Assembly: GCF_030651185.1 (NCBI RefSeq)
Contig: NZ_JAUSCJ010000022.1
Location: 434,001 to 498,000, forward strand
Length of the DNA stretch: 64,000 nt
Direction: 5' to 3'
Source of the DNA: Phenylobacterium sp.
GTDB taxonomy: Bacteria; Pseudomonadota; Alphaproteobacteria; Caulobacterales; Caulobacteraceae
The notes below the pieces were generated by a model. It was not told where the DNA came from, did not search any database, and was given only the letters and a program-made list of their open reading frames with translations. The number at the start of each line of letters is the position of its first letter. Position 1 is the first letter of the stretch. Position numbers and translations under genes: made by a program. Shown one piece after another: positions 54,553-64,000 of the stretch.

Positions 54553-54635
54553 GGGTTCCTCTCTTCCCCCACCCGCCTTGACGCCCCCGCCCTCAGGTCG
54601 CAATCACCAGCCGCTACACCCGGGGGAGCTCACCA

Positions 54636-55904
54636 ATGTCCGACACCAAGCCAGCGGCCTCGCATCGCCGCATCCTGGCCGCCAGCCTGGTGGGCACCGC
54701 CGTCGAGTTCTACGACTTCTACATCTACGCCACGGCCGCCTCCCTGGTGTTCGGCAAGCTGTTCTTCCCCGCGGCCTCGGCCTCGGCCCAGCTGATGAGC
54801 GCCTACGCCACCTTCGCCCTGGCCTTCTTCGCCCGGCCCCTGGGCGCTGCCGTGTTCGGTCACTTCGGCGACCGGCTGGGGCGCAAGTCGACGCTGGTGG
54901 CCTCGCTGATGTTGATGGGGGGCTCGACGCTCGCCATCGCCTTCCTGCCCACCTACGCCCAGGCCGGCTGGGTCGCGCCCTTCCTGCTGTGCGTGCTGCG
55001 CTTCGGCCAGGGCTTCGGCCTCGGCGGGGAATGGGGCGGGGCGGCCCTGCTGGCGGTGGAGAACGCGCCGCCCGGCTGGCGCGCCCGCTTCGGCATGTTC
55101 CCGCAATTGGGCGCTCCCGTAGGCTTCATCGCCGCCAACGGCCTCTTCCTGCTGCTGGGGGTGCTGCTGACGCCCGAGCAGTTCCTGGCCTGGGGCTGGC
55201 GCATTCCCTTCCTGCTCAGCATCGTCCTGGTGGGGGTCGGCCTGTGGGTCCGGCTGAAGCTCACCGAGACGCCCGCCTTCGCCGAGGCCATGAAGGAAGC
55301 CCCGCCGGCCAAGGCGCCGCTGGGCGAGCTGCTGAAAACCTACCCGCTGCAGACCCTGGCCGGCACCTTCGCCGTGGTCTGCTGCTTCGCCATCTTCTAC
55401 CTGACAACCGCCTTCGCCCTCGGCTATGGCACCACCAAGCTGGGCTACAGCCGAGAGACCTTCCTGGGCGTGCAGCTGGGCGCCATCGGCTTCATGGCCG
55501 CGGGCATCATCGCCGCCGGCTACTGGGCCGACGCCACCAGCCCCAGGCGCGTGCTGATGGCCGGCTGCATCGCCACGGTGGCGCTGGGCTTCCTGCTGCC
55601 CGTCATGATGGGATCGGGCTCGCTGTGGCTGATCTGGGGCTTCCTGTCCCTGGCGCTCGTCATGATGGGCCTGGTCTACGGACCCCTGGGCGCCTTCCTG
55701 CCCGGCCTGTTCCCGGCCCGGGTCCGCTACACCGGCGCCTCGGTGGCCTTCAACGTTGGCGGCATCCTGGGCGGGGGCCTGGCCCCCATGATCGCCCAGG
55801 CCCTGGCCGACCAGGGCGGCCTGGTCCCGGTGGGCTACTATCTCAGCGGCGCGGCCCTGATCAGCCTGACCGCGCTGTTCTTCCTCAAGCGCCAGGCGGA
55901 ATGA
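54636..55904 (+). CDS. MFS transporter, metabolite:H+ symporter family
   Basis: This 422-residue protein has about 12 membrane helices. TAVEFYDFYIYATAA and FGDRLGRKSTLV are MHS-family signatures, as is GEWGGAALLAVENAP. Such carriers import organic acids, proline or betaines with protons. The ATG at 54636 follows CGGGGGAG. Its stop overlaps the ATG of mutY (ATGA). Confidence 0.92.
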   Translation: MSDTKPAASHRRILAASLVGTAVEFYDFYIYATAASLVFGKLFFPAASASAQLMSAYATFALAFFARPLGAAVFGHFGDRLGRKSTLVASLMLMGGSTLAIAFLPTYAQAGWVAPFLLCVLRFGQGFGLGGEWGGAALLAVENAPPGWRARFGMFPQLGAPVGFIAANGLFLLLGVLLTPEQFLAWGWRIPFLLSIVLVGVGLWVRLKLTETPAFAEAMKEAPPAKAPLGELLKTYPLQTLAGTFAVVCCFAIFYLTTAFALGYGTTKLGYSRETFLGVQLGAIGFMAAGIIAAGYWADATSPRRVLMAGCIATVALGFLLPVMMGSGSLWLIWGFLSLALVMMGLVYGPLGAFLPGLFPARVRYTGASVAFNVGGILGGGLAPMIAQALADQGGLVPVGYYLSGAALISLTALFFLKRQAE

Positions 55905-56947
55905 ACCCCGAGGCCCTCCGCGCCCGATTGCTGGCCTGGTACGACGGGCAGGCGCGCGACCTCGCCTGGCGGGTGGGGCCTGCGGGCGGTCGGGTGGGTG
56001 TGCGCCAGGACCCCTACCGGGTCTGGCTGTCGGAGGTGATGCTGCAGCAGACCACCGTGCCGCACGCCACGCCCTATTTCCTGAAATTCACCGCGCGATG
56101 GCCCACCGTCTCGGCCCTGGCCGCCGAACACGACGGCGAGGTGATGGCCGCCTGGGCGGGGCTCGGCTACTACGCCCGCGCCCGCAACCTGTTGGCCTGT
56201 GCGCGGGCCGTGGCCAACGACCACGGCGGGGTCTTCCCCGACACCGAGGAGGGACTGCGCGCCCTGCCGGGGCTCGGCCCCTATACCGCCGCCGCCGTGG
56301 CCGCCATCGCCTTCGACCAGCCGACCAACGTCGTGGACGGCAATGTCGAGCGGGTGATGTCGCGGCTGTTCGCGGTCGAGACCCCGCTGCCCGACGCCAA
56401 GCGGGAGCTCAAGCGCCTGGCCCAGACCCTGGTCGCCGACGACCGCCCCGGCGACTGGGCCCAGTCCCTGATGGATTTGGGCGCGACGATCTGCAAACCG
56501 AAGTCGCCGCTCTGCGACCGCTGCCCGGTAGCCGTCTATTGCGCGGCGCTGGCCACCGGGGCGCCCGAGACCTATCCGCGGAGGACCGCCAAGGCGGTAC
56601 GACCCCATCGCCACGGCGTGGCCTACATCCTGACCAAGGGCGACCTGGTGGCGCTGGTCCGCCGCCCGCCCAAGGGGCTGCTGGGCGGGATGCTGGCCCT
56701 GCCCACCAGCGATTGGCGCGCCGCGGCCTACACCGATGGCGAGGCCCGCGCCGAAGCGCCGGCGCCTGCCGACTGGCGCCATGTCGGCGAGGTGGAGCAC
56801 GGCTTCACCCACTTCACCCTGACCCTGAAACTCTACCGCGCCGAGGGCCAGGCCGACGGCGTGATCTGGTCTCCGAGGCGTGACCTGGACGGCCTGCCCA
56901 GCGTGTTCCTGAAGGCGGCGAGGGCGGCGCTGACCAACCTGCTCTAG
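55901..56947 (+). CDS. mutY: A/G-specific adenine glycosylase
   Basis: This 348-residue enzyme removes adenine mispaired with 8-oxoguanine. It has E45 in SEVMLQQT, the helix-hairpin-helix ALPGLGPYTAAAVAAIAF with catalytic D146 in VVDGNVERV, and the iron-sulfur cysteines C198, C205, C208 and C214. A NUDIX-like C-terminal domain (about 235-348) reads the 8-oxoguanine. It overlaps the MFS gene at its start and the convergent MFS gene at its stop. Confidence 0.96.
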   Translation: MNPEALRARLLAWYDGQARDLAWRVGPAGGRVGVRQDPYRVWLSEVMLQQTTVPHATPYFLKFTARWPTVSALAAEHDGEVMAAWAGLGYYARARNLLACARAVANDHGGVFPDTEEGLRALPGLGPYTAAAVAAIAFDQPTNVVDGNVERVMSRLFAVETPLPDAKRELKRLAQTLVADDRPGDWAQSLMDLGATICKPKSPLCDRCPVAVYCAALATGAPETYPRRTAKAVRPHRHGVAYILTKGDLVALVRRPPKGLLGGMLALPTSDWRAAAYTDGEARAEAPAPADWRHVGEVEHGFTHFTLTLKLYRAEGQADGVIWSPRRDLDGLPSVFLKAARAALTNLL

Positions 56948-58143
56948 GTTTTCGCCGCCTCCGCCTTGGCCTCCGCGACGGTCGCGGCCCGGGGGAACAG
57001 GAAGGTCAGGGTGATCAGCGCCGTCAGCGACATGGCCAGCGCCGCCGCCGGGATGGCCGGGACGCCGTAGGTGGCCAGGGCCGCGCCGCCGACCGTCGAG
57101 CCCAGGGCCTGGCCCACCGAGATCACCGAGCCGTTCAGGGCCAGGGCGACGGGGGCGCCGCCGGTGGCCTGGATCAGGCTCGACTGGATCACCGGGGTGA
57201 TGGAGAACAGCGCCGTGGCGGCCAGGAAGATGCCCAGCGCCACCAGGGCCGCGCTGGGCCAGCCGGCGGGCAGGACCTGATGGGTGGCGGCGAAGTGGAC
57301 GCTCATGGCGGCGGCCTGGATGATGAAGCCCTGCAGGATCCAGGACCGGCCGGCGTTGCGGTCGGCGGCCCGCGCCCCCAGCCAGAGGCCGGCGATTGAG
57401 CCCACCCCGATCATCGCCTGGAAGGCGCCGATCCCCGCCCCGGTGACGCCCGCGCCGACCCGCACGATGGGGGCGATGTAGAGGTTCAGGGTCATGTTGG
57501 CGGCGAAGGTCAGGAAGGTGGTCAGATAGAAGGGCCAGATGATCGGCAGCAGGACCTTGACCGTGTCGCCGCCGCCCTCGCGCTTCGGCGGCGCCGGAAC
57601 CTTGGGCAGGAAGAAGATCACCGCCACCAGGGCGAAGAGCGACAGGCCTGCAGCGAACAGGAAGGTGGCGCGCCAGTCGAAGACCGAGCCGATGATGCTG
57701 CCCAGCGGGATGCCCACTACGAAGGCCAGGGTCATGCCCCCCGACACCATGGCCAGGGCCGAGCCCCGGCGCTCCGGCGGCGCCAGGGCGGCGGCGGCCA
57801 CGCTGGCGGCCGGTCCCGACATGGCGCCGGCCAGGCCCGCCAGGGCGCGCAGGACCATCAGGACCTCGAAATTGGGGGTCAGGGCGCAGGCGATGTGCAG
57901 CAGGGCGCCGAGACCCAGGGCGGTCATCACCATGATCTTGCGGTCGACCCGCGCAAACAGCCAGGCCGCCACCGGTCCCAGCACCGCCGAGGTCAGGACG
58001 AACACGGTCTGCAGTTGCCCCGCCAAGGCGGTGGTCACGCCCAGGTCGGCGGCCAGACTCTCCAGCAGACCGGCGAAGATGAAAGCCCCCGACCCGAAGG
58101 CGAAGGTCACCAGGGTCAGGACATAGATGCGCGGATTCATCAC
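56944..58143 (-). CDS. MFS transporter, DHA1-like
   Basis: This 399-residue protein has about 12 membrane helices and the AraJ/DHA1-type motifs GPVAAWLFARVDRKIMV and ALAPPERRGSALAMV. Such carriers export drugs or sugars. It is convergent with mutY with overlapping stops (CTAG). The substrate is unknown. Confidence 0.9.
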   Translation of the reverse strand: MMNPRIYVLTLVTFAFGSGAFIFAGLLESLAADLGVTTALAGQLQTVFVLTSAVLGPVAAWLFARVDRKIMVMTALGLGALLHIACALTPNFEVLMVLRALAGLAGAMSGPAASVAAAALAPPERRGSALAMVSGGMTLAFVVGIPLGSIIGSVFDWRATFLFAAGLSLFALVAVIFFLPKVPAPPKREGGGDTVKVLLPIIWPFYLTTFLTFAANMTLNLYIAPIVRVGAGVTGAGIGAFQAMIGVGSIAGLWLGARAADRNAGRSWILQGFIIQAAAMSVHFAATHQVLPAGWPSAALVALGIFLAATALFSITPVIQSSLIQATGGAPVALALNGSVISVGQALGSTVGGAALATYGVPAIPAAALAMSLTALITLTFLFPRAATVAEAKAEAAKT

Positions 58144-58205
58144 CCGAGCTTAACCACCACCGTACCGACCGCCAGACAATTTGGCGGCCGGGGTGATTTT
58201 CCGGG

Positions 58206-59400
<1,195 letters not shown>

Positions 59401-59416
59401 CCCACGCGGGGAGGGC

Positions 59417-60052
59417 TCAATCTTGAGTCAGCAGATCAAGCTCGCTGTTCACCAGTTCACCGGCCATCGCCAGCTTCACCGGCGCCCAGCCCATGCGGTG
59501 GATCTCGCAGGGGCCCAGGGTGCGCAGGGCCTCCACGTGGATGGGGGCGTGGTAGCCCTTGTGGGCGGCGAAGCCGTAGCCCGGATAGAGCCCGTCCATC
59601 TCGGCCATCAGCCGGTCGCGGGCCACCTTGGCGAGGATCGAGGCTGCGGCGATGGAGGAACTGATCCCGTCGCCCTTGATCACCGTCTTGATGGGGCAGG
59701 GCAGCTTGAAGGCGTAATTGCCGTCCACCAGGGCGAAGGCCGGCGTGACCGACAGCTCGCCGATCGCCCGGCACATGGCCAGGCCCGCGGCGTGCAGGAT
59801 GTTGAGCTCGGCGATCTCCTGGACGCTGGCGAAGCCGACGCCCCAGGCGAGCGCCATGTCCTTGATCTCGATCTCCAGGGCCTCGCGCTGCTTGGCCGAG
59901 AGCTTCTTGGAGTCGTTCAGGCCCTTGGGCACGCGGTCGGGATCGAGGATCACCGCCCCGGCCGAGACTGGCCCCGCCCAGGGGCCACGACCGGCCTCGT
60001 CGACGCCGCAGACCGGCCCCGGACAGGCGCTCTCCAGCAGCATGTCTGGCAT
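59417..60052 (-). CDS. rnhB: Ribonuclease HII
   Basis: This 211-residue nuclease removes single ribonucleotides and RNA primers from DNA. The [12 protein letters not shown] motif carries the first two acidic residues, and NDSKKLS and LVDGN follow. ATG at 60052 overlaps the tag stop by one base (TGATG). It lies upstream of ccrM on the same strand. Confidence 0.95.
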   Translation of the reverse strand: MPDMLLESACPGPVCGVDEAGRGPWAGPVSAGAVILDPDRVPKGLNDSKKLSAKQREALEIEIKDMALAWGVGFASVQEIAELNILHAAGLAMCRAIGELSVTPAFALVDGNYAFKLPCPIKTVIKGDGISSSIAAASILAKVARDRLMAEMDGLYPGYGFAAHKGYHAPIHVEALRTLGPCEIHRMGWAPVKLAMAGELVNSELDLLTQD

Positions 60053-60642
60053 CAGGCGCTCATCCGGTCGGTGGGAGCGTGGCGATGGCAGCAGGTGAGG
60101 TGGTCGTTCACGAAGCCGGTGGCCTGCATGAAGGCGTAGACGATCACCGGGCCCACGAACTTGAAGCCCTTCTGCTTGAGCCCCTTGGCCATCTGCTCGG
60201 CGACCTCGGTCTTGGCCGGGACATCGCCGATGGCTTCCCACCTGTTGTGGATCACCCGGCCGTTGGTGAAGCTCCAGAGGAACTGGGAGAAGTCCTCGCC
60301 CGCATCACGCATGTCGAGATAGACGCGCGCGCCATTGATGGCGGCGTCGATCTTGGCGTTGGAGCGCACGATGCCGGCGTCGGCCATCAGCCGGGCGCGA
60401 TCCTCATCGCCGAAGCGGGCGACGATCTCCGGATCGAAGTCGGCGAAGGCCGCGCGGAAAGCGTCGCGCTTCCTCAGGATGGTGATCCAGGAGAGCCCGG
60501 CCTGGAACCCGTCCAGCACCAGCTTCTCCCAAAGGGCGCGGGAATCGTATTCCGGCACGCCCCATTCCGTGTCGTGATAGGCCTCGTACAGGGGATCACC
60601 CTGCATGCCGCGCCAGCCGCAACGAATCGGTTCGGAAGTCAT
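60052..60642 (-). CDS. tag: DNA-3-methyladenine glycosylase I (Tag)
   Basis: This glycosylase excises 3-methyladenine. It has [24 protein letters not shown] with the zinc-binding cysteine, the [26 protein letters not shown] block with catalytic glutamine region, and the C-terminal [10 protein letters not shown] zinc ligands. ATG at 60642 ([10 protein letters not shown]) is the family start; GTG or ATG further up would overlap the divergent hydrolase. It overlaps rnhB. Confidence 0.95.
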   Translation of the reverse strand: MTSEPIRCGWRGMQGDPLYEAYHDTEWGVPEYDSRALWEKLVLDGFQAGLSWITILRKRDAFRAAFADFDPEIVARFGDEDRARLMADAGIVRSNAKIDAAINGARVYLDMRDAGEDFSQFLWSFTNGRVIHNRWEAIGDVPAKTEVAEQMAKGLKQKGFKFVGPVIVYAFMQATGFVNDHLTCCHRHAPTDRMSA

Positions 60643-60694
60643 GACCGATCTTTTCGCAGGCGGGGCGGCGGCCAATCAAGCGGGACCGAAGCGG

Positions 60695-61558
60695 ATGGCG
60701 TTCGAAGGCTTCCAACTGTCGCGGGTCGATCTGGGGGAAGTGACCGTTCGGGTTCGGCGCGGCGGCTCGGGCCCGCCGCTCCTGCTGCTGCACGGCTACC
60801 CAGAAACCCACATGATGTGGAGCCGGGTGGCCGACGACCTCGCCCGCGACTTCACCGTCATCGCGCCCGATCTGCGCGGCTACGGCGAGAGCACGGCGCC
60901 CCCGACGACGCCCGACCACGAGACCTATTCCAAGCGGGCGATGGCGAGAGACGCCGTGGCCCTGATGCGCCACTTCGGCTTCGACCGCTTCAACCTGGCC
61001 GGTCACGACCGGGGCGGGCGGGTCGCCTATCGCCTGGCCCTGGATCACCCGGACGTGTTGCTGAAGCTCTCCATCCTCGACATCATCCCGACGGCTGATG
61101 TGTGGAAGCGGGCCAACAAGGCCTTCGCCCTTGCCTACTGGCACTGGTCGTTCCTGGCCCAGGCCCATCCGTTCCCGGAGACGGTGATCGGCGCAGATCC
61201 GGACTTTTTCCTGTTCCGGGGTTCGGGCGGGATGTTCGATTCCGAAGCCTATGCCGACTATGTCCGCTGCCTGTCCAACCCCGCCATGGTCCACGCCATC
61301 TGCGAGGACTACCGCGCCGGCGCCTCCTATGATGTCGCCGCCGACGAGGCCGATCGTGGCAAGCTCAGGATCAAGGTCCCGGTCCAAGTGCTGTGGGGCT
61401 CGAAGGGCGCGCTGGCCGCCTGGTACGACGTCCTGGCGATCTGGCGCGAGTGGGCCGACGACGTGCAGGGCCACGCCATCGAGAGCGGCCACTTCATCCC
61501 CGAGGAAAACCCGGCGGAGACGCTGAAGGCGCTGCGGGAGTTCTTCCTCACCTCTTAG
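60695..61558 (+). CDS. Fluoroacetate/haloacetate dehalogenase-like hydrolase
   Basis: This 287-residue alpha/beta hydrolase has every key residue of the fluoroacetate dehalogenase FAcD at constant spacing: nucleophile D105 in GHDRGGR, carboxylate-binding R106 and R109, acid D129, halide-binding H150, W151 and Y212, and catalytic H266. The YWHWSFLAQ and VIGADPDFF blocks also match that family. Cleavage of the carbon-halogen bond of haloacetates is therefore likely, fluoroacetate possibly. The ATG at 60695 gives the family N-terminus; an ATG at 60641 overlaps the tag start and would add 18 residues. No haloacid transporter is adjacent. Confidence 0.85.
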   Translation: MAFEGFQLSRVDLGEVTVRVRRGGSGPPLLLLHGYPETHMMWSRVADDLARDFTVIAPDLRGYGESTAPPTTPDHETYSKRAMARDAVALMRHFGFDRFNLAGHDRGGRVAYRLALDHPDVLLKLSILDIIPTADVWKRANKAFALAYWHWSFLAQAHPFPETVIGADPDFFLFRGSGGMFDSEAYADYVRCLSNPAMVHAICEDYRAGASYDVAADEADRGKLRIKVPVQVLWGSKGALAAWYDVLAIWREWADDVQGHAIESGHFIPEENPAETLKALREFFLTS

Positions 61559-61560
61559 CT

Positions 61561-61670
61561 GTCATCCCGGTTTCGCGCAGCGAAGACCGGGACCCAGAAG
61601 CACCGATCTCTCCTGCACGTCCTGCGCGTCTGGGTCCCGGACAAGCCCTGCGGGCTTTCCGGGATGACAC
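61561..61670. repeat. Dispersed GTCATCCC palindromic element, copy 4
   Basis: The element starts 2 bases after the dehalogenase stop. The left hairpin is identical to that of copy 2 (CGGTTTCGCGCAGCGAAG core), the central stem is GGGACCCA / TGGGTCCC, and the right hairpin is CCGGACAAG...CTTTCCGG. It ends 6 bases before the convergent ygfZ stop, so it may serve as terminator for both. Confidence 0.88.
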
Positions 61671-61676
61671 GGGTGG

Positions 61677-62483
61677 CTAGAGCGGCAACCACTCGGGCCG
61701 ATCCACCCGCACGGCCTTGCCGTCCGCCGTGAGATCGCCGTCGATGCGGTCGAGGCGCACCAGCGCCATGGCCCGGCCGTCCTGCCCCGAGAGCACCTCG
61801 CCCGCGCGCCGGTCGCCCAGCAGGACCTCGGCGTCGAAGGCCGGCGCCGCGCCGTCAAAGGAGAGCGGCAACATGCGGTTCTTGATCTGGCCCCGGCGCT
61901 TCATGCGCGAGGTGGTCTCCTGGCCGACGAAGCACCCCTTGTGGAAGTCGATGCCGTTCAGCAGGTCGAAATTGGCCTCGATGGGATAGGTCTTTTCGCT
62001 ACCCCAGTCGGCGGGGCCGGGCACGCCCAGCGCCAGGCGGTGCGACTCGTAGGCGGCTTCATCGACCTGCGCCGCCTCGGCGGGCGGCGCTGCGCCGTAG
62101 CCGCGCCAACCGAGGGTCGAGAGCCTCGGATCAACGATCCAGCCCGCCGGCGCCGCGCCCTGGCCGAACAGGGCGGCCACGGGGGTGTCGTCAGCGGCGA
62201 TCACCACCTTGGCCCGCAGGCGGTACATGGTCAGCCGCATCGTCAGGGCCGCGCGATGCTGGGCCTCGACGTCCAGCCAGCAGCCATCCGCGCGGCCCAC
62301 GACGAACAGGTCGAACAAAAGCCGTCCTTGCGGGGTCAGTAGGCCTCCGAACCGCGCTTCGCCCGGCTGGAGCGTCGCCACATCCTGGGTGATCAGGCCC
62401 TGCAGGAACTCGCGCCAATCCTCGCCCGAGAGCGAGATCAGGGCTCGGCTGTTCAGGACGGCGTAGGAGAAAGCTTGCGGCAT
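61677..62483 (-). CDS. ygfZ: Folate-binding protein YgfZ
   Basis: This 268-residue GcvT-related protein has the KGCFVGQETTSRMKRRG motif with the conserved cysteine of YgfZ. YgfZ binds tetrahydrofolate and helps assembly or repair of certain iron-sulfur enzymes such as MiaB. It is divergent from the glycosyltransferase gene. Confidence 0.95.
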   Translation of the reverse strand: MPQAFSYAVLNSRALISLSGEDWREFLQGLITQDVATLQPGEARFGGLLTPQGRLLFDLFVVGRADGCWLDVEAQHRAALTMRLTMYRLRAKVVIAADDTPVAALFGQGAAPAGWIVDPRLSTLGWRGYGAAPPAEAAQVDEAAYESHRLALGVPGPADWGSEKTYPIEANFDLLNGIDFHKGCFVGQETTSRMKRRGQIKNRMLPLSFDGAAPAFDAEVLLGDRRAGEVLSGQDGRAMALVRLDRIDGDLTADGKAVRVDRPEWLPL

Positions 62484-62544
62484 GATGTCGAAGTTAGGGA
62501 CGCCATGGGTGGAGCGCCAGCGCGCGGAGCCTTATAGAGGGACG

Positions 62545-63519
62545 ATGACCCCCGGGTCCTTCCCGATTCTGTTCATCACCGCCACGCGGATTGGCGACGC
62601 CGTGCTCTCTTCCGGGCTCATCCGGAAACTGCTGGCCGAAATCCCCAGCGCCCGTTTCACCATCGTGGCCGGGCCTGTTGCGGCGCCTCTGTTCCTGGAC
62701 GTTCCTAACCTTGAAGAGATCATCGTCTTCGAGAAGGCCAAGGACGGCCGCCATTGGTTCCGGCTGTGGCGACAGGTGCGCAAGCGTCATTGGGGCCTGG
62801 TGGTGGACCTGCGCGGCTCGGCGATCTCCGGCTTCCTGAAGCGCGACCGCCGCGCGGTGTTCCGGCGGCCGTCGACCCCCATGCACAAGGTGGTGGAGGC
62901 CGCCCGCGTGCTGCAGATCGAGGACGATCCGCCGTCGCCCCATCTCTACACCTCGCCTGAGACCGAGGAGATGGCCGCCGAGCTGACCGCCGGTGAAGGC
63001 CCGATCCTGGCGCTCGCACCGTCGGCTAACTGGGTCGGCAAGACCTGGCCGGTGGAGCGCTTCGCCCAGACCGCCATCCAGCTGCTGGGGGATGAGGGGC
63101 CGCTGGCCGGGGCGCGGCTGATGGTTCTGGGCGGGCCCGCGGACGCCCAGGCGACCCAGTCCCTGCGCAACGTGGTCCCCAAGAGCCGCTTCATCGACCT
63201 GGTGGGCAAGGTGGACTTGCTGACCGCCCATGCCTGCCTCAAGCATGCGCGGCTGTTCATCGGCAACGATTCGGGCCTGATGCACATCGCCGCGGCGGCC
63301 GGCGTGCCCACGATCGGCCTGTTCGGACCGTCGGATGAGACCCTCTACGGTCCCTGGGGCGCCGACACCCGGGTAGTGCGGGGCCCTCGAGATTTCGCGA
63401 CCATCGCGGCGGTTGACCCTGGCTTCCAGCAGGCGCTCTGTCACATGATGGATCTCCCCGTCGATACCGTGGTCTCCACGGCGCGCGATCTGCTGGCGAA
63501 GACAACCGGGACAAGATGA
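62545..63519 (+). CDS. Glycosyltransferase family 9 (heptosyltransferase-like)
   Basis: This 324-residue GT-B enzyme has ILFITATRIGDAVLSSGLIRKL for the N-terminal Rossmann fold and FIGNDSGLMHIAAAAGVPTIGLFGPS for the nucleotide-sugar site, both GT9 marks. Such enzymes add heptose or related sugars to lipopolysaccharide core. ATG at 62545 follows AGAGGGA. Its stop overlaps the ATG of the dihydroorotase gene. Confidence 0.9.
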   Translation: MTPGSFPILFITATRIGDAVLSSGLIRKLLAEIPSARFTIVAGPVAAPLFLDVPNLEEIIVFEKAKDGRHWFRLWRQVRKRHWGLVVDLRGSAISGFLKRDRRAVFRRPSTPMHKVVEAARVLQIEDDPPSPHLYTSPETEEMAAELTAGEGPILALAPSANWVGKTWPVERFAQTAIQLLGDEGPLAGARLMVLGGPADAQATQSLRNVVPKSRFIDLVGKVDLLTAHACLKHARLFIGNDSGLMHIAAAAGVPTIGLFGPSDETLYGPWGADTRVVRGPRDFATIAAVDPGFQQALCHMMDLPVDTVVSTARDLLAKTTGTR

Positions 63520-64000
63520 GCGAGACCTACGACCTAATCATCCGGGGCGGCGAAGTGGTGAACCACGCCGGCCGAGGCCTTTCCGACGTCGGCGTCCGCG
63601 CCGGCAAGATCGTCGCCATCGGCGACCTCTCCCAGGCGTCGGCCGGCGAGGTGTTCGACGCCAAGGGGCTGGCGGTGCTGCCCGGCGTCATCGACACCCA
63701 GGTCCACTTCCGCGAGCCCGGCCTGGAGTGGAAGGAGGACCTGGAAAGCGGGTCCCGCGCCGCCGTCCTGGGCGGGGTCGTCGCCGTGTTCGAGATGCCG
63801 AACACCGAGCCCACCACCACCGATCCGGATGCGCTGGCCGACAAGCTGGTGCGCGCCAAGGGTCGCATGCACTGCGACCACGCCTTCTATGTCGGCGGCA
63901 CCCACGAGAACGCCGTCTTCCTGGGCGAACTGGAGCGCCTGCCCGGTTGCTGCGGGATCAAGGTGTTCATGGGCGCCTCGACCGGCAGCCTGCTGGTGCA
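63516..64000 (+). CDS. pyrC: Dihydroorotase, 5' part (cut by window end)
   Basis: The first 161 codons are visible. YDLIIRGGEVVN and the metal motif DTQVHFREPGLEWKED are those of the multifunctional-complex dihydroorotase class; TQ replaces the usual first histidine of HxH, which may mark a variant or an inactive PyrX-like form. ATG at 63516 overlaps the glycosyltransferase stop. Ring closure of carbamoyl aspartate in pyrimidine synthesis is the expected role if active. Confidence 0.85.
   Translation, partial: MSETYDLIIRGGEVVNHAGRGLSDVGVRAGKIVAIGDLSQASAGEVFDAKGLAVLPGVIDTQVHFREPGLEWKEDLESGSRAAVLGGVVAVFEMPNTEPTTTDPDALADKLVRAKGRMHCDHAFYVGGTHENAVFLGELERLPGCCGIKVFMGASTGSLLV

Noticed and set aside
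54578-55900. Upstream extension of the mutY frame on the + strand
   Set aside because: It covers the MFS gene in another frame with arginine/proline-rich sequence; MutY begins properly at 55901.

Overview
The window is a dense, GC-rich, mostly housekeeping stretch of an alphaproteobacterial chromosome. A full-length CcrM GANTC methyltransferase, a PdeA-type phosphodiesterase with a GEDEF site, a SigF/NrsF pair and F0 ATP synthase genes separated from F1 all point to Caulobacterales (Caulobacter or Phenylobacterium type). No rRNA, tRNA, CRISPR array, prophage or intact insertion sequence was seen.

Layout. 1-4.3 kb: the 3' half of an aa3 cytochrome oxidase operon (ctaG, ctaE, a DUF983 protein, SURF1) running into thrC. 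4.3-8 kb: an M16 peptidase, a RimJ-like acetyltransferase and pdeA. 8-13 kb: YqgE/AlgH, a peroxiredoxin, Mpg glycosylase, an amidohydrolase, the sigF-nrsF stress module with its own SigF-type promoter, and a GNAT. 13-25.4 kb: metabolic and stress genes (acyl-CoA dehydrogenase, a cytochrome b561-YceI fusion, Sua5, a D-lactate/2-hydroxyglutarate dehydrogenase-like flavoprotein, YaaA, a carboxylesterase, two SDRs, a thiol redoxin, an APH-like kinase, a nitronate monooxygenase). 25.4-31.3 kb: a sulfotransferase remnant, wrbA and pirin divergent from a LysR regulator, two small secreted proteins, a stomatin/NfeD pair and a MarR regulator. 31.4-38 kb: rnhA-thrB and ispH with a methyltransferase and a MazE/Doc toxin-antitoxin module between them, then a secreted hypothetical and argS. 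38-41 kb: an ABC/HlyD export operon. 41.2-46 kb: a tandem glycine riboswitch and the glycine cleavage operon gcvT-H-PA-PB. 46-49.5 kb: a duplicated leader region, a small membrane protein and the F0 operon atpI-B-E-F'-F. 49.6-59.4 kb: smc, a DsbA-like lipoprotein, a DciA-like protein, an MFS transporter, mutY, another MFS transporter and ccrM. 59.4-64 kb: rnhB, tag, a fluoroacetate-dehalogenase-like hydrolase, ygfZ, a GT9 glycosyltransferase and the start of a dihydroorotase gene.

The most unusual material is non-coding. Four copies of a roughly 95-115 bp element with nested inverted repeats (cloverleaf-like fold) sit between genes, and one of them lies inside a further 24-bp perfect inverted repeat. 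A diverged duplication of about 130 bp precedes the gene at 46329, and both copies keep a GANTC site at the same place. A pair of strong hairpins after rnhA carries three GANTC sites. Cell-cycle (ccrM, pdeA), stress (sigF-nrsF) and metabolite (glycine riboswitch) control elements can all be read directly. I found no clearly new multi-gene system; the candidates worth testing are these repeat families and the dehalogenase.
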